Part shown: positions 5,929 through 6,023 of the stretch, piece by piece
Position numbering within the stretch: position 1 is the stretch's first letter
Layout: each line of letters opens with the position of its first letter
DNA from: an uncultured Elusimicrobiales bacterium
GTDB lineage: Bacteria; Elusimicrobiota; Elusimicrobia; Elusimicrobiales; Elusimicrobiaceae
Reading direction: 5' to 3'
Length of the DNA: 6,023 nucleotides
Assembly (NCBI GenBank): GCA_905235355.1
Contig: CAJOLM010000071.1
Coordinates: forward strand, 1-6,023
Made by a program: the position numbers and the translations under genes
The notes under the pieces: model-generated
Told to the model about the DNA's origin: nothing
The model's database searches: none
What the model saw: the letters and a program-made list of their open reading frames with translations, nothing else

Positions 5929-6023
5929 CTAATAGAACTTTTTGTTGGTAATACGGTCCTAGAAATGATTTAATATTATTTTTGGAGACAGGTATGATAA
6001 AAAAGTATGTTGTAAATGTGGTA
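5929..6023. other. AT-rich junction, possible end of an inserted element
   Basis: GC falls to about 27% in these 95 bases. Pilin homology stops at the left edge and a new + strand gene starts inside. TA dinucleotides at 5930-5931 and 5933-5934 could be insertion targets for a TA-targeting transposon, but no second end lies in the window, so no inverted repeat can be checked. TAATAT at 5971-5976 could be a -10 box, without a convincing -35. Confidence 0.3.
5994..6023 (+). CDS. Start of an unidentified + strand gene, cut by window end
   Basis: ATG at 5994 opens ten codons (MIKKYVVNVV) to the window edge. GGAG at 5984-5987 is spaced 6 nt before it, a strong SD. The opening M-x-KKY-hydrophobic resembles the start of some IS630-family transposases, and that would explain the truncated pilin next door, but ten residues are far too few to assign a family. 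Confidence 0.5.
   Translation, partial: MIKKYVVNVV

Noticed and set aside
5932..6023. Continuation of the pilin gene upstream of the TAG on the - strand
   Set aside because: The same frame contains a second stop near 5961 and its translation lacks the hydrophobic helix and prepilin motif.
1..6023. CRISPR array, tRNA, rRNA, riboswitch or known defence system
   Set aside because: No regularly spaced repeats, no tRNA cloverleaf or rRNA-like stretch, and nearly all sequence is explained by coding regions; P-loop proteins alone are not evidence of defence.

Overview
The window (about 6 kb) looks like a piece of bacterial chromosome. The genes are packed on the + strand, most have good Shine-Dalgarno (SD) sites, and they have ordinary metabolic and cell-envelope functions. 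At the right end the sequence becomes AT-rich and contains a broken gene. The organism is not certain. A C-terminal pilin fragment in the four-cysteine style I associate with Elusimicrobiota (gut Elusimicrobium relatives), a butyrate-type acyl-phosphate pathway and moderate GC suggest an anaerobic, amino-acid-fermenting member of that phylum. This is inference from remembered sequence style, not a database match.

Layout, left to right. (1) 1-510: 3' part of a TrmJ-like tRNA 2'-O-methyltransferase gene, cut by the window edge. (2) 511-611: a 101-bp intergenic region with two copies of the extended -10-like sequence TGTTACAAT and a perfect 14-bp palindrome between them. (3) 612-2652: butyrate kinase followed after 10 bp by phosphate butyryltransferase. 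Together they convert an acyl-CoA to the free acid and ATP. Both proteins depart from their families at normally conserved motif positions. (4) 2660-2686: a strong GC hairpin lying directly before a start codon that has no SD. (5) 2693-5545: a tightly coupled run of four genes: a membrane-anchored M23 (LytM) peptidoglycan peptidase, two tandem paralogous P-loop ATPase/kinase-like proteins (about 70% identical by hand count), and a small SEC-C zinc-motif protein. The junctions are a 4-bp overlap, a 1-bp overlap and a 20-bp gap. (6) 5558-5590: a textbook bidirectional terminator. (7) 5617-5928: a headless type IV pilin-like fragment on the - strand, ended on its 5' side by an in-frame stop. (8) 5929-6023: very AT-rich sequence with an SD and the first ten codons of a new + strand gene, possibly the edge of an inserted element.

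In working terms, the left half is an energy-conserving acid-producing module. The middle is a wall-hydrolase gene translationally coupled to two kinases of unknown substrate. The right end is a probable rearrangement site. I see no clear new defence system, CRISPR array, tRNA or rRNA. The least explained items are the tandem P-loop pair, the altered active-site motifs of the kinase/transferase pair, and the decapitated pilin next to the AT-rich junction.
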